Notes under the pieces: model-generated
Told to the model about the DNA's origin: nothing
Databases searched by the model: none
Seen by the model: only the letters and a program-made list of their open reading frames with translations
Assembly (NCBI RefSeq): GCF_002575655.3
Contig: NC_053037.3
Span: 319,575,294 to 319,639,293 of the forward strand
Reading direction: 5' to 3'
Origin: Aegilops tauschii subsp. strangulata
Taxonomy: Eukaryota; Streptophyta; Magnoliopsida; Poales; Poaceae
Length of the DNA: 64,000 nt
Made by a program: the position numbers and the translations under genes
Shown: positions 1 through 13,590 of the stretch, piece after piece
Numbering within the stretch: the first letter of the stretch is position 1
Layout: every line of letters starts with the position of its first letter

Positions 1-3000
1 GTTTCCCACCACAGCTGAGCGTGCTCGCCGCCGCCGACCGCCGTAGCCGTGGCCACCGCCTTCCCCGCGCCTCTTCGACGTGTCCCCGTGCTCTGCCCCG
101 ACCTCCTCTTCCTCCTCACCGAGCCGCGCGACACCGGAAGCCCTAAAATGCTGCCAACGCCGTCTTCTTCAACCTCGGTCCGCCGAGATCGCCGGGAACC
201 CCGTGCTCGCCTCACTGCCTCCCCGACCCCGCTGACCCGCTCATCGTGACCGCTGTGAGCCACTGACCTTCCCCTCCTCTTCTTTTCCTTCCCCGTGTGC
301 CGTAGCGACTGCACCGCGCTCACCCGCATGCGCCACCGCCCGCGCTCGTCGCCGGTGGTGCTCCAGTGACCATATGGTCCCGGGCTTGTGCCCATTGCAC
401 TCCCCGCATCGCGTAGGAGCCGTAGGTGCTAGCGCCGCCCCGCCTAGGCCGCTGCAGCAACGAGCCCGAGCTCGACCGAGCTTCGGCCGCCGCCGAGCTC
501 GTCACCGGCGCCACTCCGGCCACTCCCCGGCCGCGCCACCACCACGGTTGGGTGCGGACGAGCGTCTGCATCCCGTAGTTGTGCTCCGCGCGCCAAACGG
601 CGCTCTATAGGCGAATCCCGCAGCACACCGCCGCGACTGGACTCGCCGGCGGCTAAACGCCGGCGACCGCTGACCCGATGACCGGTGTGGGTTGACCCCA
701 CTGCCCAGTTTGACTTCCCCCTCTCTCTCACTGACTTGCAGGCCCCGCCCGACTAATTACTCTAGTTAGCACTAATTAACTAGTTAGGGTGGTTACTACA
801 GTCGCTGACTAGTGGGCCCTGCCCAGATAGTTAGGGCTAACTAACTTAGTTAGTTGACTGGGTCAGTGACCAGTGGGTCCCACTGGTCAGGTTTGACCTG
901 GTCGACGCCCGTTGACCGCAGACGTCACCCCGACGTCATGCTGACACAGTTAACCTTTTTCTGGATTTATTCTTATTCAGGAAATTCCAGAAAATAGCTA
1001 AAACTTCTAAAATTCATAGAAATTAATCTGTAACTCAGAATGAAATAAGTCATATTTGAAAAATGATCAAAAAATCCAATCTATCCATCTGTACTGGTTT
1101 CATGCCTGTTAGAGCAACTTAACCTTGCTGTTTAGGTCAAACATGTTAATGCACTTATATGAACGCATAACTTGAGTTTGTATTTGAATCTTTCGTTCAA
1201 ATAAGCTCAAAACCTTCTAATTGTAGTTGCATTAGCCCAACACACTCATATTGCCATGTCATGATCATGCATCATATTGTGCATTACATTGATTGTGTTT
1301 CCTCTCTGTTGCCGGTGGTTGTCCCCTCTCGATAGACGTATTCCGACGATGAGTTCGATGACACCGATGAAGAACTATACTATCTTCAGAAGTGCTAGGC
1401 AAGCAAAACCCCCTTGTTCATTCCGATACAATCCCACTCTCTCGCTCCTGCTCTCTTTTACTGCATTAGGACAACATCGATTCAACTGTCACATGCTGCG
1501 GTAGCTGAACCCCTTTTCCTCTGCATGACCTGTCATTGCCACAGTAAATAGATGAAACCCACTAGCATGAGTAGGAGTTGTTTGAGCCCTGATGTGCCTA
1601 CTCATTCATGCTTGTTTGTCATGCCTGCTACTGCTTAGAGTTGAGTCAGGTCTGATTCATCGGGGATGAATTGGAATGGTGATGAACATGTCCTACTGGG
1701 TGTGAGCTAAGTGTATGAACACGATTTGGTAAAGGTATCGATGAGAGGCCTTGTAGGAGTACATGGTGGGTTGTTTCATTGGAACCGTCCTTAAGCACTG
1801 AGATCTGTATGTGTGATTTAAGATTCATCTACTACCATGCATTGGGCCCGAAACCAATGGACCCTCTCGACTTCTTATCCACCCTTGTCCTCTGTCCAGG
1901 AGTTGCAAGTAGTTTCTGGTGTTTGTAGTATGCTGGAGGCCATGCACAGCGCTGACCCGAGGGGTGGGCTGTGATGCGGTAGGCACGTGGCCGGGCATGC
2001 CGGGCGCCCGTGTGGTGTCTCGGAACCATGTACACATCATTCGGGGCCGTATGTGGAAACCTCAGCCGGACTCCCTACGGATGGAACCTGAATAGGCGAT
2101 AAACCTGGACTAGAGACTTGAGTGTTTAGGTAGGCCATGGCCGACACCCTCGCTAGGCTTCCGCTTGAAGGTTGCGGAGTACATGTCGTGTAAACGGCGA
2201 TAAGTGGTGAGAGCGTGTGTGAAGAAGTACGCCCTGCAGGGTTAACATCATCTATTCGAATAGCCGCGTCTGCGGTAAAGGACTACTTGGTTGCCTATAC
2301 AGTTCATAGACAAGTGAAAGTGGATACTCTAAAACTCGCAAGATAAGCGTGAGTGCTATGGATGGCCTTCTCGTAGGGAGACGGGAGCGGATCCATAGTG
2401 GTGTATTGATATGGTGAATATGTGGACTCGTGTGCGCCACCTCAAAAGAGTTACTTGCAGTCATAGTTTAGGATAGCCATTGAGACAAAGCTGGCTTGCT
2501 GCAGTCAAACTCCACCACCCCCTTTGTTGATACTTATGCATATGTAGCTAGTTCTGATGTAAGTCTTGTTGGGTACATTTGTACTCACGTTTGCCTATTT
2601 TATGTTTTGCAGAGAGACGTCAGTCTCGCTAGTAGTTCCGTGTGGACTTCGGCGTTTAGCTTGATACCTCAGCTACGATCTTGTGCCCTCGGCAGGATCT
2701 GGTAGATAGTCACGCTTCTCAGCCTTTTTCATTTGTAGATGCCTGTACTCAGACATGTTAAGCTTCCGCATGTGCTTTGACTTGTATGCTCTGAATGTTG
2801 GGTCATGAGACCCATGTTTGTAATATCTTGGATCCTCGGAGCCTAATGAATAAATACTTGAGTCGTAGAGTTATGTTGTGATGCCATGTTGTATTTACAC
2901 ATATCGAGCATATTGTGTGTATGATTGAAATGCTTGGTATGTGTGGGATCCGACAACCTAGTTGTTTATCCTTGGTAGCCTCTCTTACGGGGAAATGTAG

Positions 3001-3492
3001 TCTTGTGCTTCCATGATCCATAGTAGGCTGCTACAGCCCAGTTCACCGGAGTCCTGCTAGCCCAGCACTACTGCTCCGGAACACTTGACTGGCCGGCATG
3101 TGATTCACTTCATTCCTGTGTCTTTCTCTTCGGGGAAATGTCACGCGGTGACATCCGAAGTCCTGCCTAGCCTGCTATAGCCCGGTTCACCGGAGTCCTG
3201 TTAGCCCAGTGCTACAGCCCGGATTCGCACGCGGCTGACCGACATGCTCGATGTTGATTCATGAATGCCTGTCCCCGTAAGTTAGTGCCACTTTGGGTTC
3301 ACGACTAGTCATGTCGGCCCGGGTTCTCTGTCATATGGATGCTAGCGACACTATCATATACGTGAGCCAAAAGGCGCAAATGGTCCGGGGCCATGGTAAG
3401 GCGACACCCGTGGGAATGCCGTGCGTGAGGCCGCAAAGTGATATGAGGTGTTACCAGCTAGATCGATGTGACTTGGAATCGGGGTCCTGACA
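1..3492 (+). repeat. LARD-A 5' LTR (partial, 3' part)
   Basis: This matches 7600-11091 base for base with scattered substitutions and almost no net indels. It ends in CTGACA directly before the PBS. Sampled stretches range from identical (around 2281-2340) to about 93% (first 60 bases), so the LTRs have diverged by a few percent. The first 700 bp are GC-rich and the rest AT-rich. Short ORFs across it are not conserved genes. Confidence 0.9.
3031..3206 (+). repeat. Short direct repeat inside LARD LTR
   Basis: A motif of about 33 bp containing TTCACCGGAGTCCTG occurs at 3031-3063 and again at 3174-3206. The same pair recurs in the 3' LTR near 10630 and 10775, so it is an old part of the LTR. 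Confidence 0.6.
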
Positions 3493-3496
3493 GCGT

Positions 3497-3509
3497 TGGT
3501 ATCAGAGCC
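3497..3509 (+). other. LARD-A primer-binding site (tRNA-iMet)
   Basis: TGGTATCAGAGCC lies four bases after the LTR end. It is complementary to the 3' end of plant initiator tRNA-Met and would prime minus-strand DNA synthesis. Confidence 0.9.
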
Positions 3510-6500
3510 TGACTGCCCGTAGGATTACCAAGCCAAACTGGTCGAAGTTGAGTCTAGAAATGCTTTAGTTATATAAGGGGATTGATTGTGGAAGGGAACG
3601 TAAGGCTCTTTTTACTCCTTTACCTTATGCCCTTCTGATCTGAGTCAACATCTCCTTTTCTACGGGGATTAAGAACTAGGCCTTCTCATCGATCTATTAG
3701 GATGACGAGTTGCTATGTTAGAGACTTATAGGATTGTTGGTTCCAGGCCTCAATTCAGTTTCTACTACTTATAGTATGTTGTCAGTTGAACCAGAACCTT
3801 GATATGATGATGTTAAGTGGTTATGCCACCATTTTGCACGGTGTCTCAAATATTTTTGAGCATTTACAGCCGTTATGCTGTCCGAGTCATCCCAGGTTTC
3901 TAAATAGTATGATGCATTTGCAAATCCCTTCTTCCCGTTTCCGATGTCCTTTTGGGCCAGATTAAGCACAGTAAATGGTCTGTTAAGGTACTCCATTGCC
4001 TTGACATATATGTTGGAGCTAGTATTATGACCCTAGGTGTCAGGATCACCTAGTAATCTACCCTGTTTGTGTTCCCCGTGTGATGATTTTGGCCATCATT
4101 CTCGAAAGCATCCCGTGATGTTATTAGTTAGTAGGTATTCTATTCCTGGGTTCTTGAACCCGAGATTCACCCTACTTCATGTTGTTAGTATTTGCTACTT
4201 CCCTTAAGATATTAGTAACCTTTGCAATAGTCCTCGAGGTCCGTGGTATATCCTTCTTCCAATACCATGAACCAATATGGCAAAAGCCTTTGAACCAAAA
4301 GATCACAATAAGAGTGCTCTTAATGGGTTCTCCATTCAAGAATTGTGAATCTGCCAGTCCTACCTTTCTGCATGGGTTATCCGGAAGAAACCTGTTGAAC
4401 TTCGTTCGACATGCTAAACCATGCATCCACAACTCAGAAAATCATATGTTCTTTTGGGTTGTCCCTCTTTAGTTATTTCCTGGCCCTCATCTATCAATTG
4501 ATAGTCAAGAGTATGTGTGCATTCGTTCATTGATGCCTATTGCTCTTGTGGCCATCAAGTCGTTCTATTCTGGAATGACTAGGAGAAACAAACTTCAGTA
4601 CCTTGTCCACTTCGAGGATTGGGTCAAAGTAGTTGAATTCCGTGGATGAAATGCCAATCCATCTTTTGCTTTGTTCTACCTTGGAGTGTTACCATCTTTA
4701 TGTCAAGAATGTCATGAGAATTGCACCACCTCTTATGAATTCTTGACGCAGTGATACTTCTCGCTATCATTATTCATTCCTCGGTCCCATGTTGTTGTAA
4801 CCGGAATGCCGACAAGTGAACTGTGATGTGTGAAATCGATACTCCTAGCAAACTCGTTGCTTGGTAGTTAATGGACAATATTCTCATTCTTAGCGTGTTG
4901 GTTATTGAATCATCATCCTAAGATTGATCGTGCTACCTAGTCCTTATTCCTGGTGCACTCTTCGATCAATGAGTTAGGATTATCTAATCCCTTGCGTATT
5001 TGATCATATCGTCTTGCTCTGAAAAGCAAGATTGTTCTCGAGCATAGTAACATATCGGTGGTTCGTGATGTTCTGAATATATTCTCGGAAGTATTACCAG
5101 GTTGTCACCTGACCGCTATGTTGAGTTCGTGATCATGTTGGTTTTCCTCCAAACCACCCATTCTCCAAGAATCTGTGTGGGATACCCCTGAGCTAGTTGG
5201 TTAAGCCAAACAAAAATTTGGAAAGTTGGAAGATAAAAGCTTGTCTGACTTAGCTCATGTTAAGGGATATCTTTTTGTGTGTGTGTGTGTGTTGAAGAAA
5301 GATGATATCTCCATCGATTGGTCCTCGTGATCAGTTGTTGGATCTATTGCCTTGTCAAAACTTTGACTTGAGTATGGGCTATCGTCAAGTCAAATCAGAA
5401 CCAACGATGTTCGTAATGTTGTCTTACTCGTGGTTGATCCCTCGAGCATAAACCAATACATCTTTTGGTCTGACCAATGCTATCACCGTGTTCACATGAT
5501 GGTGGAAGTCCAGTGATATGGAAATTCCTATGAGTTGCTATTGAGCCCATCAGCAGCATCTTGTCTCCCCCATGATTCGTGTTAAACATTAAGCTAGTGT
5601 TGGAAACTTTGTAAACAATGCCTTCATGTTTCGTTCATGAAGCATATGTTTGGATGAAAGTAGCGACTTCCTCTAAGTTCACGTGCAATCGAGGCAAGTT
5701 GCCGCCGTGAATTCGAGAAAGCTTGTTTTTGCTTCCTCTGGAATCATCCCAAGTCAGCCATGCACGTGCAAGTATTCTGTGGTATGTTAGACTGATCATC
5801 TTCGTTCCATATGAATTCCTAGCACCCAAGCCACTGATTGGCTTGTTCAAGGAAAAGAAGTCTAGCGTGCGTAAAGACTTCGAAATCCTTGATGATGGAT
5901 CCTAACCAGAACTCGATAGTGTTTTATTATAAGACTACTATGTGGTCATTCTTGTCTTGGACAACATGTTCACAGGTTTGTAGCAGAACCAACTCATGTT
6001 TTGGAGCTTGCTATCGTAGTTCATTTCCCGAGAATCTCGCAACGTCATCTCGTCGATTTGTGTTGCAAACTTTCATTTCTCTTTCTAGACTTGATGAGTC
6101 TGGAATGTCCTGACACCAACCAGATCTGAAACTCAGGCAGATATGATGGTTGGAACATTCCGACATTTGCATTTCGTTCCCAGCTTGCACCGCCTTGTGC
6201 CAATCTCCCTTGGACTGCCCTTCTCAGCAATTATTGTTCAGGATCATCTTCAGAAGTGGTCCTACCATGGGTCCCATCCACTTCCGATGATAAGCAAAAA
6301 TCATCCATTGCGTTGTCTTCAACAAGGTAGTCCACATCATCCATTCTAGTCCGAGTATGTCACTCTTTCGAACTCCATCAAATGATCGATTGTGATTGCC
6401 TTAGGCTGGTATAAAGAGTCTCAATGATTTCTAACTCAAAAGTAATTCTTTTTGCCACTTAAGAGAATAATTCTACCAGTCATCTTCCCAGAGGTGCCCC

Positions 6501-6886
6501 GTTTGTTCCGAAGGGCAACCAACTCCTTACTACGTTGACACCGTTCACCACCCTACTAAGTGTGGAAATTCCGCTACTTATTTAAACCTTGTCATACCCT
6601 CATTTCCATCATTCTTGATGTGTGTATCGTGTCTCAGCTTAGGAGATGTTATGTTTCATTTCATGAGCTGATCGTCAGTTGCTCGATCTTTGAGGAGATC
6701 AGTTCCGTAGAATTTCTTTCTGTCATTGTCGTGTTGGATGAAGTTCTGAGGGCATGACATCGAGACAAAGATCGTGATCGAATCAACGTTCTTATGAAGC
6801 GCCACCTGGATTGTGAAGATTGTGTTAGTTTGCGTTCCCCCTTCCATCTTACCCTACGCTTGAATCTCGGAACGAGATTCTTGTTT

Positions 6887-6898
6887 AGTGGGGGTGAG
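6887..6898 (+). other. LARD-A polypurine tract
   Basis: AGTGGGGGTGAG sits one base before the TG of the 3' LTR, the normal place for plus-strand priming. The same tract occurs in inverted form at LARD-B (33552 onward). Confidence 0.8.
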
Positions 6899-6899
6899 T

Positions 6900-9800
6900 T
6901 GTCACATCCCTAGTTCTGGTATGACCTAGACTAGCTGGTCATGTGTGCATCATGTTTAAATTTCAATAAATTTGAATTGGGGACATGTGAAAGCCTCAGA
7001 AATCATTTCTGAAAATGACCAAGATAAAAATTGCTTCAAATAGGTCCAAGAAAATGTTCCTGTGAATCTCTGGAAATATTGGCAAGGGATAAAATTCAAA
7101 CCAATATTTTTAGAATCTCAGAAACAATTATTTTGGGCCTTTGAATTAATCCAATAAATATTTGAATTGGATCTATATTTATTATATAATAAATATATGT
7201 TCAATAATTCTGAAAATTGTTGTGTGGCTTTGGATAAGACCACTTAGCTTACACAATTATTTTCATGAAGTTTCAAATTGATTTGGTATTTAGATCAAAT
7301 CAAAACAAACAGCAGAAAAATAGAAAATAGAAAACAGGAAATAAAAGAGAGAGAGAGAGAATCTTACCTGGCCTCACCTGTGCAGCCCACCAACCGGCCC
7401 AGCACTGCAGCTGGCCGGCCCAGCCCACCACCGTCTCCTCCCCTGTCGTCTTCCTCCTCTGCCAGGAGGACGAGCGCGTGCCCGACGCGCGCACGCCACC
7501 GCACGCCACCTCCTGCTTGCCGCCGAGGGCCTGGACGCCTCCACGACAACATGCAGCCCCCCTGGACCCCTCCATTCGCCCCAACGCCTCTCTCTTGCCG
7601 TTCCCCACCACAGCCGAGCGTGCTCGCCGCCGCCGACCACCGTCGCCGTGGCCACCGCCTTCCCCGCGCCTCTCCGACGTGTCCCCGTGCTCCGCCCCGA
7701 CCTCCTCTTCCTCCTCACCGAGCCGCGCGACGCCGGAAGCCCTAAAACGCTGCCAACGCCATCTTCTTCAACCTCGGTCCGCCGAGATCGCCGGCAACCC
7801 CGCGCTCGCCTCGCTGCCTCCCCGACCCCGCTGACCCGCTCGTCGTGACCGCTGTGAGCCACTGACCTTCCCCTCCTCTTATTTTCCTTCCCCGTGTGCC
7901 GTAGCGACTGCACCGCGCTCACCCGCACGCGCCACCGCCCGCGCTCGTCACCGGTGGTGCTCCGGTGACCATATGGTCCCGGGCTTGTGCCCATTGCACT
8001 CCCCGCATCGCGTAGGAGCCGTAGGTGCTAGCGCCGCCCCGCCTAGGCCACTGCAGCAACGAGCCCGAACTCGACCGAGCTTCGGCCGCCGCCGAGCTCG
8101 TCGTCGGCGCCACTCCGGCCACTCCCCGGCCGCGCCACCACCACGGTTGGATGCGGACGAGCGCCCGCATCCTGTAGCTGTGCTCCGCGCGCCAAACGGC
8201 GCACTGTAGGCGAATCCCGCAGCGCACCGCCGCGTCTGGACTCGCCGGCGGCTAAACGCCGGCGACCGCTGACCCGTTGACCGGCGTGGGTTAACCCCAC
8301 TGGCCGGTTTGACTTCCCCCTCTCTCTCACTGACTTGCGGGCCCCGCCCGACTTAGTACTCTAGTTAGCACTAATTAACTAATTAGGGTAGTTACTACAG
8401 TCGCTGACTAGTGGGCCCTGCCCAGATAGTTAGGGCTAACTAACTTGGTTAGTTGACTGGGTCAGTGACCAGTGGGTCCCACTGGTCAGGTTTGACCTGG
8501 TCGACGCCCGTTGACCACTGACGTCACCCCGATGTCATGCTGACGCAGTTAACCTTTTTCTGGATTTATTCTTCTTCAGGAAATTCCAGAAAATAGCTAA
8601 AACTTCTAAAATTCATAGAAATTAATCTGTAACTCAGAATGAAATAAGTTATATATGAAAAATGATCAGAAAAATCCAATCTATCCATCTGTACTGGTTT
8701 CATGCATGTTAGAGCAACTTAACCTTGCTGTTTAGGTCAAACATGTTAATGCACTTATATGAACCCATAACTTGAGTTGGTATTTGAATCTTTGGTTCAA
8801 ATAAGCTCAAAACCTTCTGATTGTAGTTGCATTAGCCCAACACACTCATATTGCCATGGCATGATCATGCATCATATTGTGCATTGCATTGATTGTGTTT
8901 CCTCTCTGTTGCGGGTGGTTATCCCCTCTCGATAGACGTATTCCGACGATGAGTTCGATGACACCGATGAAGAACTATACTATCTTTAGAAGTGCCAGGC
9001 AAGCAAAACCCCCTTGTTCATTCCGATACAATCCCACTCTCTCGCTCCTGCTCTCTTTTACTGCATTAGGACAACATCGATTCAACTATTACATGTTGCG
9101 GTAGCTGAACCCCTTTTCCGCTGCATGACCTGTCATTGCCACAGTAAATAGATGAAACCCACTAGCATGAGTAGGAGTTGTTTGAGCCCTGATGTGCCTA
9201 CTCATTCGTGCTTGTTTGTCATGCGTGCTACTGCTTAGAGTTGAGTCAGGTCTGATTCATCGGGGATGAATTGGAATGGTGATGAACATGTCCTATTGGG
9301 TGTGAGCTAAGTGTGTGAACACGATTTGGTAAAGGTATCTATGAGAGGCCATGTAGGAGTACATGGTGGGTTGTTTATTGGAACCGTCCTTAAGCACTGA
9401 GATCTGTATGTGTGATTTAAGATTCAGCTACTACTATGCATTGGGCCCGAAACCAATGGACCCTCTCGGCTTCTTATCCACCCTTGTCCTCTGTCCAGGA
9501 GTTGCAAGTAGTTTCTGGTGTTCGTAGTATGCTGGAGGCCGTGCGCAGCGCTGACCCAAGGGTGGGCTGTGATGCGGTAGGCACGTGGCCGGCCAGGCCG
9601 GGCGCCCGTTTGGTGTCTCGGAACCCTGTACACATCGTTCGGGGCCGTATGTGGAAATGTCGGACGGACTCCCTGCGGATGGAACCTGAATAGGCGATAA
9701 ACCTGGACTAGAGACTTGAGTGTTTAGGTAGGCCGTGGCCGACACCCTCGCTGGGCTTCCGCTTGAATGTTGCCGAGTACATGTCGTGTAAACGGCGATA

Positions 9801-11091
9801 AGTGGTGAGAGCGTGTGTGAAGAAGTACACACCTGCAGGGTTAACATCATCTATTCGAATAGCCGCGTCCGCGGTAAAGGACTACTTGGTTGCCTATACA
9901 GTTCATAGACAAGTGAAAGTGGATACTCTAAAACTCGCAAGATAAGCGTGAGTGCTATGGATGGCCTTCTCGTAGGGAGACGGGAGCGGATCCATAGTGG
10001 TGTATTGATATGGTGAATATGTGGACTCGTGTGCGCCACCTCAAAAGAGTTACTTGCAGTCATAGTTTAGGATAGCCATTGAGACAAAGCTGGCTTGCTG
10101 CAGTCAAACTCCACCACCCCCTTTGTTGATACTTATGCATATGTAGCTAGTTCTGATGTAAGTTTTGCTGGGTACATTTGTACTCACGTTTGCCTATTTT
10201 ATGTTTTGCAGAGAGACGTCAGTCTCGCTAGTAGTTCCGTGTGGACTTCGGCGTTTAGCTTGATACCTCAGCTACGATCTTGTGCCCTCGGCAGGATCTG
10301 GTAGATAGTCACGCTTCTCAGCCTTTTTCATTTGTAGATGCCTGTACTCAGACATGTTAAGCTTCCGCATGTGCTTTGACTTGTATGCTCTGAATGTTGG
10401 GTCATGAGACCCATGTTTGTAATATCTTGGATCCTCGGAGCCTAATGAATAAATACTTGAGTCGTAGAGTTATGCTGTGATGCCATGTTGTATTTACACA
10501 TATCGAGCATATTGTGTGTATGATTGAAATGCTTGGTATGTGTGGGATCCGACAACCTAGTTGTTTATCCTTGGTAGCCTGTCTTATGGGGAAATGTAGT
10601 CTTGTGCTTCCATGAGCCATAGTAGTCCGCTACAGCCCGGTTCACCGGAGTCCTGCTAGCCCTGCACTACTACTCCGGAACACTTGACTGGCCGGCATGT
10701 GATTCACTTCGTTCCTGTGTCTTTCCCTTCGGGAAAATGTCACGCGGTGACATCCGGAGTCCTGCCTAGCCTGCTACAGCTCGGTTCACCGGAGTCCTGT
10801 TAGCCCAGTGCTACAGCCCGGATTCGCACGCTGTTGACCGACATGCTCGATGTTGATTCATGTATGCCTGTCCCCGTAAGTTAGTGCCACTTTGGGTTCA
10901 CGACTAGTCATGTCGGCCCGGGTTCTCTGTCATATGGATGCTAGCGACACTATCATATACGTGAGCCAGAAGGCGCAAACGGTCCGGGGCCATGGTAAGG
11001 CGACACCCGTGGGAATACCGTGCGTGAGGCCGCAAAGTGATATGAGGTGTTACCGGCTAGATCGATGTGACTTGGAATCGGGGTCCTGACA
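6900..11091 (+). repeat. LARD-A 3' LTR (complete, 4192 bp)
   Basis: It starts TGTCACATCC after the PPT and ends GGGGTCCTGACA. Positions 6900-7345 are AT-rich, followed by a (GA)n run near 7347-7361 and a GC-rich block (about 7365-8340). The remainder is like the middle of LARD-B. The next five bases (AAATA) are the likely 3' copy of the target site. Confidence 0.9.
7365..8340. promoter_or_regulatory. GC-rich island in LARD LTR (probable promoter or leader region)
   Basis: This is an abrupt GC-rich, CpG-rich block bordered by AT-rich DNA, also present at 1-740 and in LARD-B at about 32160-33070. It creates long overlapping ORFs on both strands (for example 7374-7994 minus, 7278-7745 plus) with arginine/proline-rich low-complexity translations, as expected from GC bias and not selection. 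A promoter role is inferred from composition and position only. Confidence 0.35.
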
Positions 11092-11351
11092 AATATTTAC
11101 TTTACCGTTTGTTTAGTTTCATCTATCTCTATCAGGTCTCACTTTTCCAAGTAACCGTGAAGGGATTGACAACCCCTTTATCGCGTTGGGTGCAAGTTGT
11201 TTGATTGTTTCTGCAGGTATTGGTGATTTGTGCGTTGTCTCCTACTGGATTGATACCTTGGTTCTCAAACTGAGGGAAATACTTATCTCCACTTTGTTGC
11301 ATAACCCTTTCCTCTTCAAGGGAAAAAACAACACAAGCTGAAGAAGTAGCA
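11092..11351 (+). repeat. Athila-type LTR, 3'-end fragment
   Basis: The sequence resembles the terminal 260 bp of the Athila-2 LTR in opposite orientation: it shares the GGGATTGACAACCCC motif, the TTGATACCTTGGTTCTC motif and the CCTTTCCTCTTCAAGGGAA end. It is cut on the left by LARD-A. No tRNA-Asp PBS follows, so this is not the 5' LTR of an intact element. Confidence 0.7.
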
Positions 11352-11702
11352 CAACTGAAGGCGAAGCAGCCACGAGCTTCTCATTTTTAATATTGTTTTA
11401 AATTTTATTTTGTTTAAGAATGTGTTGGACTAGACTTGGGCCGTTTGATGTTAGTATTTAAGGTTTTTGAATTACTTTGCCATGTCTATTTGGGTTACAT
11501 TTGGGTGAATTTTGCTAGTCCTTTAGGAGGAAATTATGTATGTGGCGGCCCGGTGGGGCGCACCGATGACCGCACGACCGCAAGCGGACAGGCGTGACCA
11601 TTTTTCTAACCCAAACGGACAAAATCAGGACAAAATGGATGTCCATTTGGGGTCGTGCATTCGAGTTGCCCTAATAGCAACTCCAACGCGCCGACCCAAA
11701 CA
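11352..11702. mobile_element. Degraded DNA-transposon fragment, possibly PIF/Harbinger-like
   Basis: The remaining spacer between the two LARDs has no intact ORF. Near 11666-11702 it contains GAGTTGCCC TAA followed by GCAACTCCAACGCG, which looks like the abutting ends of Harbinger-type elements with a TAA target site. The assignment is from memory of similar Triticeae repeats and is weak. LARD-B is inserted at 11703; its likely TSD copy is AAACA at 11698-11702. Confidence 0.35.
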
Positions 11703-13590
11703 TGTCGGGACCCCGATCCTGAGTCACGCCGAGCTAGCATGTAACACATCATATCACTTTGCGGCCTCACGCACGGTATCCCCACGGGTGCCACCTTACC
11801 TGGCATGGGACCGTTTGCGCCTTTTGGCTCACTTATATGATAGTGTCACTAGCATCCATATGACAGAGAACCCAGGCCGACATGACTAGTCGTAAACCCA
11901 AGGTGTCACTAACTTACAGGGACAAACATACATGACCCAGCAATGCACGTGTCGGTCAGTAGCGAGTGAAACCGGGCTATAGCAAGCTACCAGGACTCTG
12001 GTAAGCACCGCATGACATTTCCCCATAGGGACAGACACAGGAGCAAAGAAGGATACATGCCGATCATCCCATGTGTTTCGGAGCAGTAGCAAGCTACCAT
12101 GGCTCAGTGCAAGCACTAGGAGACATTTCCCCATAAGAGAGGCTACCAAGAATAAACAACTAGGTGTCAGAGCCCACACATAGCAATACACGTTACACGT
12201 ACGCATAACATGCAAGTATGCGTTGTACAACATGGCATCACAACATAACTCAACAACTCATATAGATAAAGGCCCAGAAGAGCCACATAGCATTTATTAC
12301 AAATAGGGGTCACATGACCCAACATACAGAGCATATAAACAACGGAAGCTTAACATGTCTGAGTACATACAACTACAAATGAAAAAGGGCAGAGAATCCT
12401 AGCTATCTACAAGACCCTCCCAAGGGTACAAGATCGTAGCTAAGGTAACAAGCTAAACGTCGAAGTCCACGCGGAACTACTAGTGAGACTGAAGTCTCTC
12501 TGTAAAAACATAAATTAAGAAAACGTGAGTACAAATGTACCCAGCACTCACGCTTATCTTGTGCATTTTATAGTATACACTTTCACTTGTCTATGAATTG
12601 CATAAGCAACCCAGTAGTCCATTACCGTGGACGCGGCTATTCGAATAGATCATGTTAACCCTGCATGGGTGTATTTCTTCACACACACTCTCGCCACTTA
12701 CCGCCATGTACACGTCATGTATCTCGGCAACCTTCAAGCGGAAGCCTGGCGAGGGTGTCGGCCACGACCTGACTAACCACGCAAGTCTCTAGTCCAGGTT
12801 TATCGCCTATTCAGGTTCCATCCGCAGGGAGTCCGGCCGAGGTTTCCACTACGGCCCCGTATGATGTGTGCAGGGTTCCCGAGGCACCAAAAGGGCGTCT
12901 CGGTACACCAGGCCACATACCTGCCGCATCACAGCCCACCCCTAGGGTGAACGCTGCGCACGGACTCCGGTATACTACAAACACCAGAAACTACTTGCAA
13001 CTCCTGGACAGAGATCAAGGCGGTTAATAAGTCGAGAGAGTCAATTAAGGATCCCAATGCATGGTAGTAACTGTCTTGGATCACAAACACAGAACTCAGT
13101 TCCTGAGGGTGGTTTCAATGAGACAACCCACCATGTACTCCTACATGGCCTCTCACCGCTACCTTTACCAAATCATGTCCATACACTTAGCTCTCAACAG
13201 TAGGACATGATGACCACATTCCAATTCATCCCCGATGAATCAGACCCGACACAACTCTAAGCATAGCAAGAATAACAAGCAAGCACGAACAAGTAGGCAC
13301 ATCATGTCCCAAACAATTCCTACTCATGATAGTGGATTTCAACTATTTGCTGTGGCAAAGACAGGTCATGCAGAGGAAAGGGGTTCAACTACCGCAGCAT
13401 GTAACAGTTGATTCGTTGTTGTCCTAATGCAGTAAAAGAGAGCAGGAGCGAGAATTTTGCTTGCCTGGCACTCCTGAAGATATTAATAGCTCTTCATCAG
13501 TGTCAACGATCACAACGTCGGAACAACGTCCACTGAGAGGGAACAACAACGGCAAACAAAGAAGGAACACAATCAATGCAATGCAACAGT
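11703..13590 (-). repeat. LARD-B 3' LTR, distal piece
   Basis: It begins TGTCGGGACCCCGATCC, the complement of the LTR end, and follows the reverse complement of LARD-A 1275-3492 with more substitutions than between the two LARD-A LTRs. It stops at the Copia TSD (ACAGT, 13586-13590). The missing continuation is 25015-25026 and then 31685-33551. Confidence 0.85.

Larger units (their letters stand above)
3493..6899 (+). other. LARD-A internal domain, non-coding
   Basis: This 3.4-kb stretch has no ORF above about 100 codons and none resembling retroelement proteins. It is homologous, in inverted orientation, to 33552-36931: for example, matching segments occur near 6240-6330 here and 34080-34200 there. 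Conservation of a non-coding domain suggests an RNA role such as packaging or dimerisation, as proposed for LARDs; that is inference. A (TG)n run lies at 5276-5292. Confidence 0.75.
1..11091 (+). mobile_element. LARD-A, Sukkula-like non-autonomous LTR retrotransposon (5' end outside window)
   Basis: Two near-identical direct copies (1-3492 and 7600-11091, constant offset 7599) flank a 3.4-kb unique domain. The full 3' LTR is 4192 bp and runs TG...CA. A tRNA-iMet-type PBS follows the first copy and a purine tract precedes the second. The inner domain has no gag, protease, RT or integrase ORF. LTRs above 4 kb around a non-coding domain of about 3.5 kb match what is known of the barley Sukkula LARD; the family name is inferred. 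The element would need proteins from another Gypsy element. The 5' TSD is outside the window. Confidence 0.85.

Noticed and set aside
7374..7994. 206-codon minus and 155-codon plus ORFs in the LARD GC island
   Set aside because: They overlap on opposite strands, are Arg/Pro low complexity, and are not preserved in the other LARD LTR copies.
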